Position numbers and translations under genes: made by a program | Shown here: positions 1 through 6,991 of the stretch, piece after piece | How positions within the stretch are numbered: the stretch's first letter is position 1 | Layout: every line of letters begins with the position of its first letter | The notes under the pieces: generated by a model | Told to the model about the DNA's origin: nothing | Databases searched by the model: none | The model's input: the letters and a program-made list of their open reading frames with translations, nothing else | DNA from: F23-B02 sp963629425 | GTDB taxonomy: Bacteria; Bacillota; Clostridia; Oscillospirales; Oscillospiraceae | DNA length: 12,041 nt | Reading direction: 5' to 3' | NCBI GenBank assembly: GCA_963629425.1 | Contig: CAVGIU010000046.1 | Location: 1 to 12,041, forward strand

Positions 1-40
1 CCGCCTCATTGCCGTCCATCGTTTTGTACTTTCTTGTCAT
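1..40 (-). CDS. nifJ: Pyruvate:ferredoxin (flavodoxin) oxidoreductase, N-terminal fragment
   Basis: Only the first 13 codons lie in the window, running off the left edge. On the minus strand they read MTRKYKTMDGNEA, which closely matches the conserved opening of clostridial pyruvate:ferredoxin oxidoreductases (a basic stretch, then KTMDGN.AA). The start ATG (plus-strand CAT at 38-40) has a good Shine-Dalgarno GGGAGG (plus-strand 48-53) seven bases upstream. PFOR oxidatively decarboxylates pyruvate to acetyl-CoA and reduces ferredoxin, a core reaction of anaerobic fermentation. The gene is divergent from the Asp23-fakA operon. The identification rests on this short N-terminal signature alone; extending the contig to the left would settle it. 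Confidence 0.7.
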   Translation of the reverse strand, partial: MTRKYKTMDGNEA

Positions 41-74
41 ATCTTTTCCTCCCAAAGCTAATGGAATTCTAATA

Positions 75-110
75 ATTATACATTATATTATGTGCCTTGA
101 GTTTAACACT
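75..110 (-). promoter_or_regulatory. Probable nifJ promoter region (weak assignment)
   Basis: The AT-rich stretch upstream of nifJ contains two minus-strand TATAAT hexamers (plus-strand ATTATA at 75-80 and 82-87). Neither has a clear TTGACA-like partner at 16-18 bases. A promoter is expected here because nifJ faces left and the next gene faces right, but the exact start point cannot be fixed. Confidence 0.35.
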
Positions 111-142
111 AAAAAAATGAGCTGTAAACCTTAAATTATTGC

Positions 143-171
143 TTGTACTTTTTGAAATGGTGTATTATACT
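143..171 (+). promoter_or_regulatory. Promoter of the Asp23-fakA operon
   Basis: A -35 element TTGTAC (143-148) is followed after 17 bases by a -10 element TATACT (166-171). Transcription would start near 178, giving a leader of about 45 bases before the ATG at 223. Spacing is ideal and both hexamers are close to the sigma-A consensus. Confidence 0.6.
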
Positions 172-222
172 ATTGTAGCAATTTTATAATTGTGCGTATT
201 TTGATGAAAGGAGCCTTTCAAT

Positions 223-576
223 ATGGTGAATATCAGCAATGAGCTTGGAAGTATAAGCATCACCAGTGAGGTCTTTACGAATATTGCCGGCGCGGCGGCA
301 ACGAGCTGCTTCGGCGTGAAGGGCATGGCAGGACGTAATAAGGAAGGCGGCCCACTCCAGCTTCTCAGACGCGAATCAATGTCAAAGGGCGTTATGACCC
401 ATCTTAATGACGACGGTACGCTTTCGCTTGAGCTGCACATCGGAGTAGACAACGGCGTTAATATAAGCGCCGTGTGCCGCAGCATTATAAAGGAAGTGCG
501 CTACAAGGTCGCAAAGGCCACGGGCGTTCCCGTTAAAAGCGTCGATGTCTATGTCGACACGGTCATAGTCGGTTAA
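223..576 (+). CDS. Asp23/Gls24 (YloU-like) family envelope stress protein
   Basis: A 117-residue protein of the Asp23/Gls24 family (DUF322), the size of Bacillus YloU. Visible features are the early block ELGSISITSEVF (residues 7-18), the GVKGM segment (about 32-36) and a C-terminal amphipathic beta region with alternating valines (VDVYVDTVIV, 107-116), typical of the family. The ATG has a clear AAAGGAG Shine-Dalgarno (207-213). The family is poorly defined biochemically; staphylococcal Asp23 associates with the membrane and responds to alkaline or envelope stress. No transmembrane helix or signal peptide is visible. It sits 35 bases upstream of fakA, and the yloU-yloV (fakA) pairing is widely conserved in Firmicutes, which supports the call and suggests a link to membrane lipid or envelope homeostasis. 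Confidence 0.85.
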   Translation: MVNISNELGSISITSEVFTNIAGAAATSCFGVKGMAGRNKEGGPLQLLRRESMSKGVMTHLNDDGTLSLELHIGVDNGVNISAVCRSIIKEVRYKVAKATGVPVKSVDVYVDTVIVG

Positions 577-611
577 TTACAGAGAAAATCCCTCACGGAG
601 GTGCTTTTGAT

Positions 612-2297
612 TTGAGAGAATATTTAGACGCCGCGGTGTTTAAGAATATGATCCTTTGCGCTGACGCCGCGCTTGCTGAGAATACTCAGCAGATAAACGA
701 GCTTAACGTTTTCCCCGTTCCCGACGGTGATACGGGTACCAATATGGGCCTTACGATGAACGAAGCCGCGGCCCAGCTCAGGAAGAAAGAATTTTATGCA
801 GTCGACGCCGTAGCCGACTGCGTGGCCGGTGCGCTTCTGCGTGGCGCGCGCGGAAACTCCGGCGTTATCCTGTCGCTTCTGTTCCGCGGAATATCCCGCA
901 GACTCAAGGGCATGGAGACCGTAGGCGCGAAGGAATTCGCGGCCGCAATGGAAGACGGCGTCGATGCAGCCTACAAGGCGGTCATGAAACCCGCCGAGGG
1001 CACGATACTGACTGTCGCGCGTATGGCGTCGGCCGCAGCCGTCGAGTATGCCAGGAAGGGTACGGATATTGAGGAGTTGCTCGAGACCGCGCTCAGGATC
1101 GGCAACGAGGCGCTTGAAAACACCGTAAATCAGAACCCCGTCCTGCAGAAGGCCGGAGTCGTCGATGCCGGCGGCAAGGGCTATATAATCATCTTCACCG
1201 CCATGCTCGCATGCCTGCGCGGCGAGGTCAAGGCTCCGACGGCGGCTGTTCAGGCAGGCGTTATCGCAAACGAAAATAACGCGTTCGACATGTTCGGAAC
1301 GGAGGAGATAACCTACGCTTTCGATACAGTATATATAGTCCGCAAGCACGAGCCGAACGTTGACCTCACTCCGCTGCGCGCCTATCTTTCCAGCATCGGC
1401 GACTGCCTTGTTATCGGCGAGGATGATGAGGCGTTCAAGGTGCATGTCCATACGAATATCCCAGGCGAGGCGCTCACGAAGAGCCAGCAGTACGGCACGC
1501 TTGAGCTTGCCAAGATCGAAAATATGCGCACGCAGTATGACGATATAATGGCAGGCCGCAAGGCACAGACGACCGACGATCTCGAAAAGGTCGAGCAGGA
1601 GCTTGAAGCCGCCGAGGAGGGGCACGCTACTCCCACAAAGCGCTACGGCATAGTCGCCGTCTGCGCGGGCGAGGGTATTGCAAACCTGTTCAAGGAGCTG
1701 GGAGCTGACACCATCGTCACCGGCGGCCAGACCATGAACCCCTCGACAGCGGATATCATAAAGGAAATTAACCGGACCCCGGCGGAAATCGTGTTTGTTC
1801 TTCCGAACAATAAGAACATAATCATGGCAGCCGAGCAGAGCATTCCGCTTTGTGAGGATAAAACCGTTGTCGTCATCCCGACAAAGACGATTCCCCAGGG
1901 AATAACCGCAATGCTCAACTTTGACCCCGAAAGCGAAGTTTCCGACATTGTCGAGACGCTCACCGAGTCCCTTTCGGATGTTCACACCGCCCAGGTCACC
2001 TACGCTGCGCGCGACTCGGACTTTGACGGCTACGCCATCCACGCGGGCGAATACCTCACGCTTCTGGACGGTAAGCTCATCGGCAGCTTTACCGAGATGC
2101 CTGCAATGCTTAATAAAATGTCCGAGGCATTCGATGAGCTCGAGCCCGAGATCATCACAGTTTACTACGGCGAGGACGTAAGCGGGGAGGACGCGGAGAC
2201 CACGGCGAAAGCGCTTGAGGAAGCCTTCCCCGACGCGGAGGTCACGGTCGTAAACGGCGGCCAGCCCGTCTATTATTACATGATATCTGTAGAATAA
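612..2297 (+). CDS. fakA: Fatty acid kinase catalytic subunit FakA (DAK2 domain, YloV-like)
   Basis: A 561-residue protein of the usual FakA length. FakA phosphorylates fatty acids presented by a FakB (DegV) carrier, giving acyl-phosphate for phospholipid synthesis. The N-terminal DAK2 kinase domain (about 1-205) shows the Mg-nucleotide motif NVFPVPDGDTGTNM (32-45, with Asp38 and Asp40), RGARGNSGVILS (77-88) and AGVVDAGGKG (181-190). The middle domain (about 230-315) has the VHVHTN motif (277-282). The C-terminal DegV-like domain (about 343-561) has GGQTMNPST (371-379), LPNNKNI (397-403) and TKTIPQG (424-430). The start is an unusual TTG at 612, chosen for the strong GGAGGTG Shine-Dalgarno (597-603) eight bases upstream and the family-typical N terminus. 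The middle-domain cysteine found in Staphylococcus aureus FakA appears to be Asp238 here. No fakB lies in the window. Confidence 0.92.
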   Translation: MREYLDAAVFKNMILCADAALAENTQQINELNVFPVPDGDTGTNMGLTMNEAAAQLRKKEFYAVDAVADCVAGALLRGARGNSGVILSLLFRGISRRLKGMETVGAKEFAAAMEDGVDAAYKAVMKPAEGTILTVARMASAAAVEYARKGTDIEELLETALRIGNEALENTVNQNPVLQKAGVVDAGGKGYIIIFTAMLACLRGEVKAPTAAVQAGVIANENNAFDMFGTEEITYAFDTVYIVRKHEPNVDLTPLRAYLSSIGDCLVIGEDDEAFKVHVHTNIPGEALTKSQQYGTLELAKIENMRTQYDDIMAGRKAQTTDDLEKVEQELEAAEEGHATPTKRYGIVAVCAGEGIANLFKELGADTIVTGGQTMNPSTADIIKEINRTPAEIVFVLPNNKNIIMAAEQSIPLCEDKTVVVIPTKTIPQGITAMLNFDPESEVSDIVETLTESLSDVHTAQVTYAARDSDFDGYAIHAGEYLTLLDGKLIGSFTEMPAMLNKMSEAFDELEPEIITVYYGEDVSGEDAETTAKALEEAFPDAEVTVVNGGQPVYYYMISVE

Positions 2298-2306
2298 AAT
2301 GACGAT

Positions 2307-2340
2307 AAATAACCGCCTGACGCGTTCGGGTGGTTATTTT
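2307..2340 (+). terminator. Intrinsic terminator or attenuator between fakA and moaC
   Basis: Bases 2307-2320 pair with 2326-2339 in a 14-bp stem (two G-U pairs) around the 5-base loop CGCGT, ending in TTTT (2337-2340). It starts ten bases after the fakA stop and ends 18 bases before the moaC ATG. It probably ends or attenuates fakA transcripts. The short U tract suggests incomplete termination, so some read-through into moaC is plausible. Confidence 0.7.
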
Positions 2341-2358
2341 ACAATACGGAGAAACACT

Positions 2359-2835
2359 ATGGCAGATTTTACGCATTTTAACGAAAACGGCAGAGCGAAG
2401 ATGGTGGACGTGTCCGAAAAGGCGGACACCGTTCGCACGGCGGTCGCGGCGGGACGCGTGCTTGTCAATGCCGGGACCTTTGAGCTCATACGTTCCGGCG
2501 GCATGAAAAAGGGCGACGTTTTGTCCGTCGCGCAGATAGGCGGCATAATGGGCGCAAAGCGCACCTCGGAGATCATACCCATGTGCCACCCGATAATGAT
2601 ATCGGGCGTGGATATCGACATTTCGCTGTGCGAGGAAAGGTGCAGCGTCGAGATCGTCGCAACGACGAAGTGCACCGGCGCGACGGGCGTCGAGATGGAA
2701 GCGCTCACGGCGGTGTCCGTTGCGGCGCTTACGGTTTACGATATGTGTAAGGCCGTGCAGCGAGATATCGAGATAACGGATATCCGCCTTCTCAAAAAAA
2801 CCGGCGGCAAAAGCGGGGTGTTCGAGCGAAAATGA
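2359..2835 (+). CDS. moaC: Cyclic pyranopterin monophosphate synthase MoaC
   Basis: A 158-residue protein, the normal MoaC length. MoaC acts with the radical-SAM enzyme MoaA to convert GTP to cyclic pyranopterin monophosphate, the first step of molybdenum cofactor synthesis. Signatures are HFNENGRAKMVDVSEK (6-21), MGAKRTSEIIPMCHPI (64-79) and GATGVEMEALTAVS (107-120). From memory, Lys51, His77, Glu112, Glu114, Asp128 and Lys131 all fall at the numbers used for E. coli catalytic or substrate-contact residues. An in-frame ATG at 2299 exists, but the start at 2359 is preferred: it gives the family N terminus, has CGGAGA (2347-2352) as ribosome site, and the upstream in-frame stretch is the terminator hairpin. 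Its stop overlaps the asparaginase start (ATGA). No other molybdopterin gene is present in the window. Confidence 0.95.
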   Translation: MADFTHFNENGRAKMVDVSEKADTVRTAVAAGRVLVNAGTFELIRSGGMKKGDVLSVAQIGGIMGAKRTSEIIPMCHPIMISGVDIDISLCEERCSVEIVATTKCTGATGVEMEALTAVSVAALTVYDMCKAVQRDIEITDIRLLKKTGGKSGVFERK

Positions 2836-3845
2836 AGAATATTCTCATGATCGGAACGGGCGGCACCATCGCCTCGCAGATAAGCGGCGACGCGCTTTCG
2901 CCGCAGTTGAGCCCCGACGAGCTTCTGGCGCTCGTCCCGGCGATATCGAAGCTGTGCCGCGTTGCGTGCATATCGCTTTTTAATGTCGACAGCACGAGCA
3001 TGACCCCTGCGCACTGGGTGCAGATAACGCGGTGCGTAAGGGATAATTACGATAAGTACGACGGCTTTGTCATAAGCCACGGAACGGACACGATGGCCTA
3101 TACTGCGGCAGCGCTGAGCTATATGATCCGCGGCTCGAAAAAGCCCGTCATACTAACCGGCGCGCAGAAGCCCATAGGCTTTGATTCGACCGATTCGAAG
3201 ATAAATCTTCTCGATGCCTTCACCTGCGCCTGCTCGGACGATATATGCGGCGTTAACATCGTCTTTAACGGACGAGTTATCCTCGGAACCCGTGCGAGAA
3301 AAACGAGGTCTAAGTCCTACGCCGCCTTCTCCAGCATAAATTACCCCTACATCGCAACGCTTCAGGATGGGGTGCTGATGCAGTATATTAAGCCCGAAAG
3401 CAGCGAAAGACCCGAGTTTTTCACTGAGCTTGACACGAATGTCGGCCTTATAAAAATGATCCCCGGCATTGATTTTGAGCTTTTGCAGTTTCTCACAGAG
3501 CGCAAGGATGCCGTGATAATCGAGGCCTTCGGCGTCGGCGGACTGCCGTCCTACGGCGACGATAAGTTTTTGGACATCGTCATAAATGCTATCGGAAACG
3601 GTAAGGTCATAATCATGACCACACAGGTGCAGAACGAGGGCTCTGATCTCGCGGTGTATAATGTCGGGCACAGGCTAAAGGGCTGGCGCAACGTGCTCGA
3701 GGCATATGATATGACGACGGAGTCGGCGCTTGCGAAGATAATGTGCATCCTCGGTAAGACGCGCGATTCCGACGAGATATGCCGTGCATTTTACGAGCCC
3801 GTTGCGCACGACATACTCTATCACTGCGGAGAATGGAATGAATAA
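2832..3845 (+). CDS. ansA: Type I (cytoplasmic) L-asparaginase
   Basis: A 337-residue asparaginase/glutaminase-family amidohydrolase that should convert asparagine to aspartate and ammonia. The N-terminal GTGGTIAS (8-15) carries the nucleophile Thr12, and HGTDTM (83-88) carries the second catalytic Thr85-Asp86 pair. Lys157, in RARKTRSK (154-161), is the likely general-base lysine by position. LTGAQKPIG (108-116) is the family's post-HGTDT strand. There is no signal peptide, and length and motifs fit the cytoplasmic type I (AnsA) enzymes rather than the secreted high-affinity type II. It overlaps moaC by four bases and the next flavoprotein gene by eight, so translation is probably coupled. 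Substrate preference (Asn versus Gln) cannot be read from sequence. Confidence 0.9.
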   Translation: MKNILMIGTGGTIASQISGDALSPQLSPDELLALVPAISKLCRVACISLFNVDSTSMTPAHWVQITRCVRDNYDKYDGFVISHGTDTMAYTAAALSYMIRGSKKPVILTGAQKPIGFDSTDSKINLLDAFTCACSDDICGVNIVFNGRVILGTRARKTRSKSYAAFSSINYPYIATLQDGVLMQYIKPESSERPEFFTELDTNVGLIKMIPGIDFELLQFLTERKDAVIIEAFGVGGLPSYGDDKFLDIVINAIGNGKVIIMTTQVQNEGSDLAVYNVGHRLKGWRNVLEAYDMTTESALAKIMCILGKTRDSDEICRAFYEPVAHDILYHCGEWNE

Positions 3846-5037
3846 TGTTGTAATAATAGGCGGCGGTGCGTCGGGAATGGCGGCCGCGATAACAGCCTCG
3901 GAGGATAAGAATAATGATGTGATATTGCTCGAGCGGCAGCAGCGCGTCGGCAAAAAGCTGCTCAGCACGGGTAACGGCAGGTGTAACCTCACCAATACCG
4001 GCGCTTCTCCGGAGCACTATCACGGCTCACAGCCGGGCTTTGCCGACACTGTGCTCTCGCGCTTTACGCCGGAGGATACCCTGCACTTTTTCGATACTCT
4101 CGGCCTCAGCGTAAGCTGTGAGTACGGCGGCAGGGTGTATCCGCAGTCGAATTCGGCAAACAGCGTCGTCGATGTTCTGCGCTTTGCGCTCATGCGCGAT
4201 AATATAACGGTCAGGACTTCGTGCTCTGCGCGGAGAATTGAAAAACGCGGCGAGGGCTTTGACGTTTTCACCGACGAGGGCAAAATAAATGCCGACTTCG
4301 TCATAGTCGCCTGCGGCGGAGCTGCCGGAGCGAAGGTCGGCGGAGTATATGACGGATATGAGCTTTTAAAGCCCTTGGGGCATAAGTGCACGCCGCTTTT
4401 GCCGTCTTTGGTGCAGCTTGTAACAGATCCGACGTATCCGCGAGCTCTCAAGGGTGTGAGGGTCATGGCAAAGCTGCGCCTTGAAAATGACGGCGAAACG
4501 ATAGCGCACAGCAGCGGCGAGCTGCAATTTACGGAGACGGGGTTATCCGGCCCTGCGGCCTTTGATATCTCCCGCGCCGCGGCCGAGATCGGCAAGGGAA
4601 TTATACACATTGACCTCTCAGGCGGTGTGGATATTAAAGAAAAGCTCCGCGCACGGATAAAGAATAACCCAAGCCTTTGCGCCGACGATGCTCTCACCGG
4701 CGTTCTGCACAATCGCCTCGGTAAGATGACCGTCAAATATGCGGGCGTTCAGGGCTCTCAGCCGCTCGGTAAGCTCACGGATAAGGACATTGCCGCCATA
4801 ACAAATGCCTGCCGCGATTTTGCGATAGCTCTGCGCGGCGTTGAGGATTTTGATCACGCGCAGGTGACTGCCGGCGGAATAAAAACGACGGGAGTCAACC
4901 CCGAAACACTCGAGAGCTGGTTCGTGCCGCACCTGTTTATAACGGGCGAGCTTTTGGATGTCGATGCTGACTGCGGTGGCTTCAACCTCCAGTGGGCCTG
5001 GGCAAGCGGCGTGACGGCGGGGAGGCTCGGCAAATGA
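3838..5037 (+). CDS. HI0933/YhiN/BaiN-type NAD(P)/FAD-dependent oxidoreductase
   Basis: A 399-residue flavoprotein of the HI0933 family (E. coli YhiN, Clostridium scindens BaiN). The N terminus is a Rossmann FAD site, VVIIGGGASGMAAA (4-17), followed by the family-specific GKKLLSTGNGRCNLTN block. The C-terminal block has AGGIKTTGVNP and ends in GGFNLQWAWASGVTAGRLGK, which is diagnostic. The physiological substrate is not established for most members; BaiN was proposed to act in bile-acid dehydroxylation, but that should not be transferred by homology alone. The ATG at 3838 is chosen over an upstream in-frame ATG (3784) because it starts directly before the FAD motif and follows TGCGGAG. It overlaps ansA by eight bases and the next gene by four, so it belongs to a coupled operon. 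Confidence 0.9.
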   Translation: MNNVVIIGGGASGMAAAITASEDKNNDVILLERQQRVGKKLLSTGNGRCNLTNTGASPEHYHGSQPGFADTVLSRFTPEDTLHFFDTLGLSVSCEYGGRVYPQSNSANSVVDVLRFALMRDNITVRTSCSARRIEKRGEGFDVFTDEGKINADFVIVACGGAAGAKVGGVYDGYELLKPLGHKCTPLLPSLVQLVTDPTYPRALKGVRVMAKLRLENDGETIAHSSGELQFTETGLSGPAAFDISRAAAEIGKGIIHIDLSGGVDIKEKLRARIKNNPSLCADDALTGVLHNRLGKMTVKYAGVQGSQPLGKLTDKDIAAITNACRDFAIALRGVEDFDHAQVTAGGIKTTGVNPETLESWFVPHLFITGELLDVDADCGGFNLQWAWASGVTAGRLGK

Positions 5038-6625
5038 TACTTGTGAGAAACCTGCGTATTGATATCGGCCAAAGTGAGGACAGACTCAAAGCAAAGGCTG
5101 CGCGCGAGATGCGCGTGCCCGTTTGGACAATAAAGAGCCTTAAAATTACAAAGCGCTCGCTCGACGCGAGAAAGAAAAACGATATCCATTGGCTGTATTC
5201 CGTCGCTGTGGAGACAGATAACGAGGATAAGGTGCTTGCTAAGAGTAAAAGCAAAAACCTCGCTTCGTATGAGGAGACGGAGTACTCCGTGCCGAGCCTT
5301 ATTTCCGATGAGCGCCCGGTTGTTGCGGGTTTCGGACCCGGCGGTATGTTCGCTGCGCTTGTGCTGAGCATGGCGGGGCTGAGGCCTATCGTCCTCGAAC
5401 GCGGAGCCGACGCCGAGACGCGAAAGAAAAAGGTCGATACCTTCCGTTCGGGCGGCGAGCTCGACCCCGAGTGCAACGTCCAGTTCGGCGAGGGCGGAGC
5501 GGGAACGTTTTCCGACGGCAAGCTCGGCACGGGCATACGTGATAAGCGCATATGCTGGATACTGCGCACGTTTTATGAGCACGGCGCGCCAGAGAGCATA
5601 CTTTACGACGCAAAGCCGCACATCGGAACGGATATACTTGTAAATGTTGTGCAGGGCATACGCGAAAGCATCATAAAAAACGGCGGCGAGGTGCGCTTTA
5701 ACTCAAAGCTCACGGGGCTTGTTATTGAAAATAACGCTTTGCGTGCCGTAAAAGTGACGGATAAGGACGGTGAGCACGAGCTTGAGTGCTCCGACCTTAT
5801 CCTCGCGATAGGCCACTCGGCGCGAGACACCTTCGAGATGCTTGAAAAGGCGGGCGTTCCGATGGAGGCGAAGCCCTTTTCCATGGGGGCGCGCATCGAG
5901 CATAAGCAGAAGGACATAGACATCGCGCAGTACGGCGGGGAGAGCGATGCGCTCCCTGCGGCCGACTATTCGCTGAACGTCCATCTGCCCGACGGCACGA
6001 GCGCATATACCTTTTGTATGTGTCCCGGCGGCGAGGTCATCGCCGCGGCGTCCGAGCCGGGCGGCGTGTGCACAAACGGTATGAGCAACTCGCGCCGCGA
6101 TGCGGAAAACGCAAACAGCGCCCTGCTCGTTACCCTGCAGCCGGAGGACTTCCCCTATGACGGCCCNNNNNNNNNNTCGGCGGCATGTACTGGCAGCGCG
6201 ATATCGAGCACGCGGCATTTGCCGTTTCGGGATGCTACCGGGCTCCGGCGCAGACCGTAGGTGATTTCCTCGAGCATAAAAAATCAGACGGCGCGGGAGC
6301 GGTCACGCCGAGCTACAGGCCGGGAGTTTGCTGGTGCGATTTGCACGATGTTCTGCCGGAGCGGATAACGGAAGTGCTCGAAAACGCCATTCCGCAGCTC
6401 GGAAGAAAGCTAAAAGGCTTCGATGCGCCGGATGCTGTGCTCACAGCACCTGAAACGCGTTCGTCCTCACCCGTGCGCATATTGCGCGACGCTGCCCGCC
6501 GCTCGCAGATACGGGGACTGTACCCCTGCGGAGAGGGCGCGGGCTACGCCGGAGGCATAACTTCTGCCGCCGTCGACGGCATGAAATGCGCCGAAGCGCT
6601 CATAGAAACGTTTAAAGATGCTTAA
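5034..6625 (+). CDS. COG2509-type FAD-dependent oxidoreductase, interrupted by an assembly gap
   Basis: An uncharacterised FAD-dependent dehydrogenase of the COG2509 family. The first ~85 residues form the family's small N-terminal domain (MILVRNLRIDIGQ...). The FAD Rossmann motif VVAGFGPGGMFAA lies at 96-108 and NVQFGEGGAGTFSDGKLGT at 148-166. After the gap comes a typical C-terminal region (YRAPAQTVGDFL, and near the end YPCGEGAGYAGGITSAAVDG). Ten Ns at 6167-6176 shift the frame: the upstream part is in frame with 5034 and the downstream part with 6185. The parts join in frame if the true gap length is 2 modulo 3. With two bases the junction reads DGP-L-GGMYWQ and the protein is about 527 residues, a normal family length. 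I therefore call one intact gene, not a pseudogene. The ATG overlaps the previous stop (ATGA), with GGAGG at 5021-5025. Function is unknown; a cytosolic redox or cofactor-reducing role is possible. Confidence 0.85.
6167..6176. other. Assembly gap (10 N) inside the COG2509 oxidoreductase gene
   Basis: Exactly ten Ns, the same length as the second gap, indicate a fixed placeholder rather than a measured distance. Reading frames on the two sides require a real length of 2 modulo 3, and family spacing suggests about two bases. Confidence 0.95.
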
Positions 6626-6641
6626 ATGAGAAAAAAACACC

Positions 6642-6678
6642 TGCTGAAACAGATTTTTTTATCTGTTTCAGCATTTTT
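6642..6678 (+). terminator. Strong intrinsic terminator after the moaC-to-oxidoreductase block
   Basis: The perfect 12-bp inverted repeat TGCTGAAACAGA (6642-6653) / TCTGTTTCAGCA (6662-6673) surrounds a T-rich loop and is followed by TTTTT (6674-6678). It begins 16 bases after the oxidoreductase stop codon and marks the end of the upstream operon. Confidence 0.92.
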
Positions 6679-6706
6679 GTGGCCTGTACTTCTGCATGGT
6701 CTGCAT

Positions 6707-6726
6707 AACTTGTGTTAACATAAGTT
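6707..6726. repeat. 20-base near-perfect palindrome, possible operator
   Basis: AACTTGTGTTAACATAAGTT is symmetric around GTTAAC except for one mismatched pair (G6712 against T6721, which would be a G-U pair in RNA). It overlaps the partial NrdR-like box at 6700-6715. It has no U tract and so is not a terminator; a dimeric-regulator site is the simplest reading. Confidence 0.4.
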
Positions 6727-6731
6727 CGGAA

Positions 6732-6747
6732 ACACAAAATCTTGTGT
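6732..6747. promoter_or_regulatory. NrdR-box-like operator (distal)
   Basis: ACACAAAATCTTGTGT matches the published NrdR consensus acaCwAtATaTwGtgt at 14 of 16 positions by my count, with perfect ACACAA/TTGTGT arms. A partial match with a perfect right half starts exactly 32 bases upstream (6700-6715), close to the usual three-turn spacing of tandem NrdR boxes. It lies about 215 bases from the mapped -35, so it may serve an upstream promoter or act at a distance. Confidence 0.5.
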
Positions 6748-6897
6748 TGCATCGAAACTTGCAATTACTATTTGATTAATAATTTATAAACGTCCTAAAA
6801 CGGCGCTAAGCCTTGAAGCAGCGATGTTTTGCTAACGGTGAAAAAGTTTCAAAGGCAGAAAATGCCGCAAAAAGATAACTCTCAGTAAATATGCCAA

Positions 6898-6913
6898 CCA
6901 CAATATTTAGTGG
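6898..6913. promoter_or_regulatory. NrdR-box-like operator (proximal, left)
   Basis: CCACAATATTTAGTGG, extended by one base each side to ACCAC/GTGGT arms, matches the NrdR consensus at 13 of 16 positions and has the typical AT-rich centre. It lies 49 bases before the nrdG -35 element, upstream of genes that NrdR represses in many bacteria. Confidence 0.5.
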
Positions 6914-6939
6914 TGACATGGGTTACAAAGCGGTAAAAA

Positions 6940-6955
6940 TGACTACATTTTGTGT
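6940..6955. promoter_or_regulatory. Weaker NrdR-box-like site next to the nrdG promoter
   Basis: TGACTACATTTTGTGT matches the consensus at 12 of 16 positions, with the right half intact. It starts 42 bases (four helical turns) after the box at 6898 and ends seven bases before the -35. Paired boxes on one DNA face at a promoter are how NrdR usually works, but this pair is wider than the common three-turn spacing. Confidence 0.35.
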
Positions 6956-6962
6956 TTTTCTA

Positions 6963-6991
6963 TTGACAGAGCAATCGGCTTATGCTATTGT
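6963..6991 (+). promoter_or_regulatory. Promoter of nrdG-nrdD-trxB
   Basis: A perfect -35 TTGACA (6963-6968), a 17-base spacer and the -10 TATTGT (6986-6991), preceded by an extended -10 TG (6983-6984). Transcription would start near 6998, leaving a leader of about 23 bases with GGGAG (7010-7014) as the ribosome site for nrdG. Confidence 0.8.

Noticed and set aside
624..2042. A 472-codon open frame on the minus strand inside fakA
   Set aside because: It is antisense to a clearly conserved FakA, has no ribosome site or recognisable domain, and reflects the codon bias of the real gene.
6862..6888. A mini-ORF (MPQKDNSQ) with AAAGG upstream, a possible leader peptide
   Set aside because: It is only eight codons, not rich in one regulatory amino acid, lies before the mapped promoter and is followed by no attenuator hairpin.
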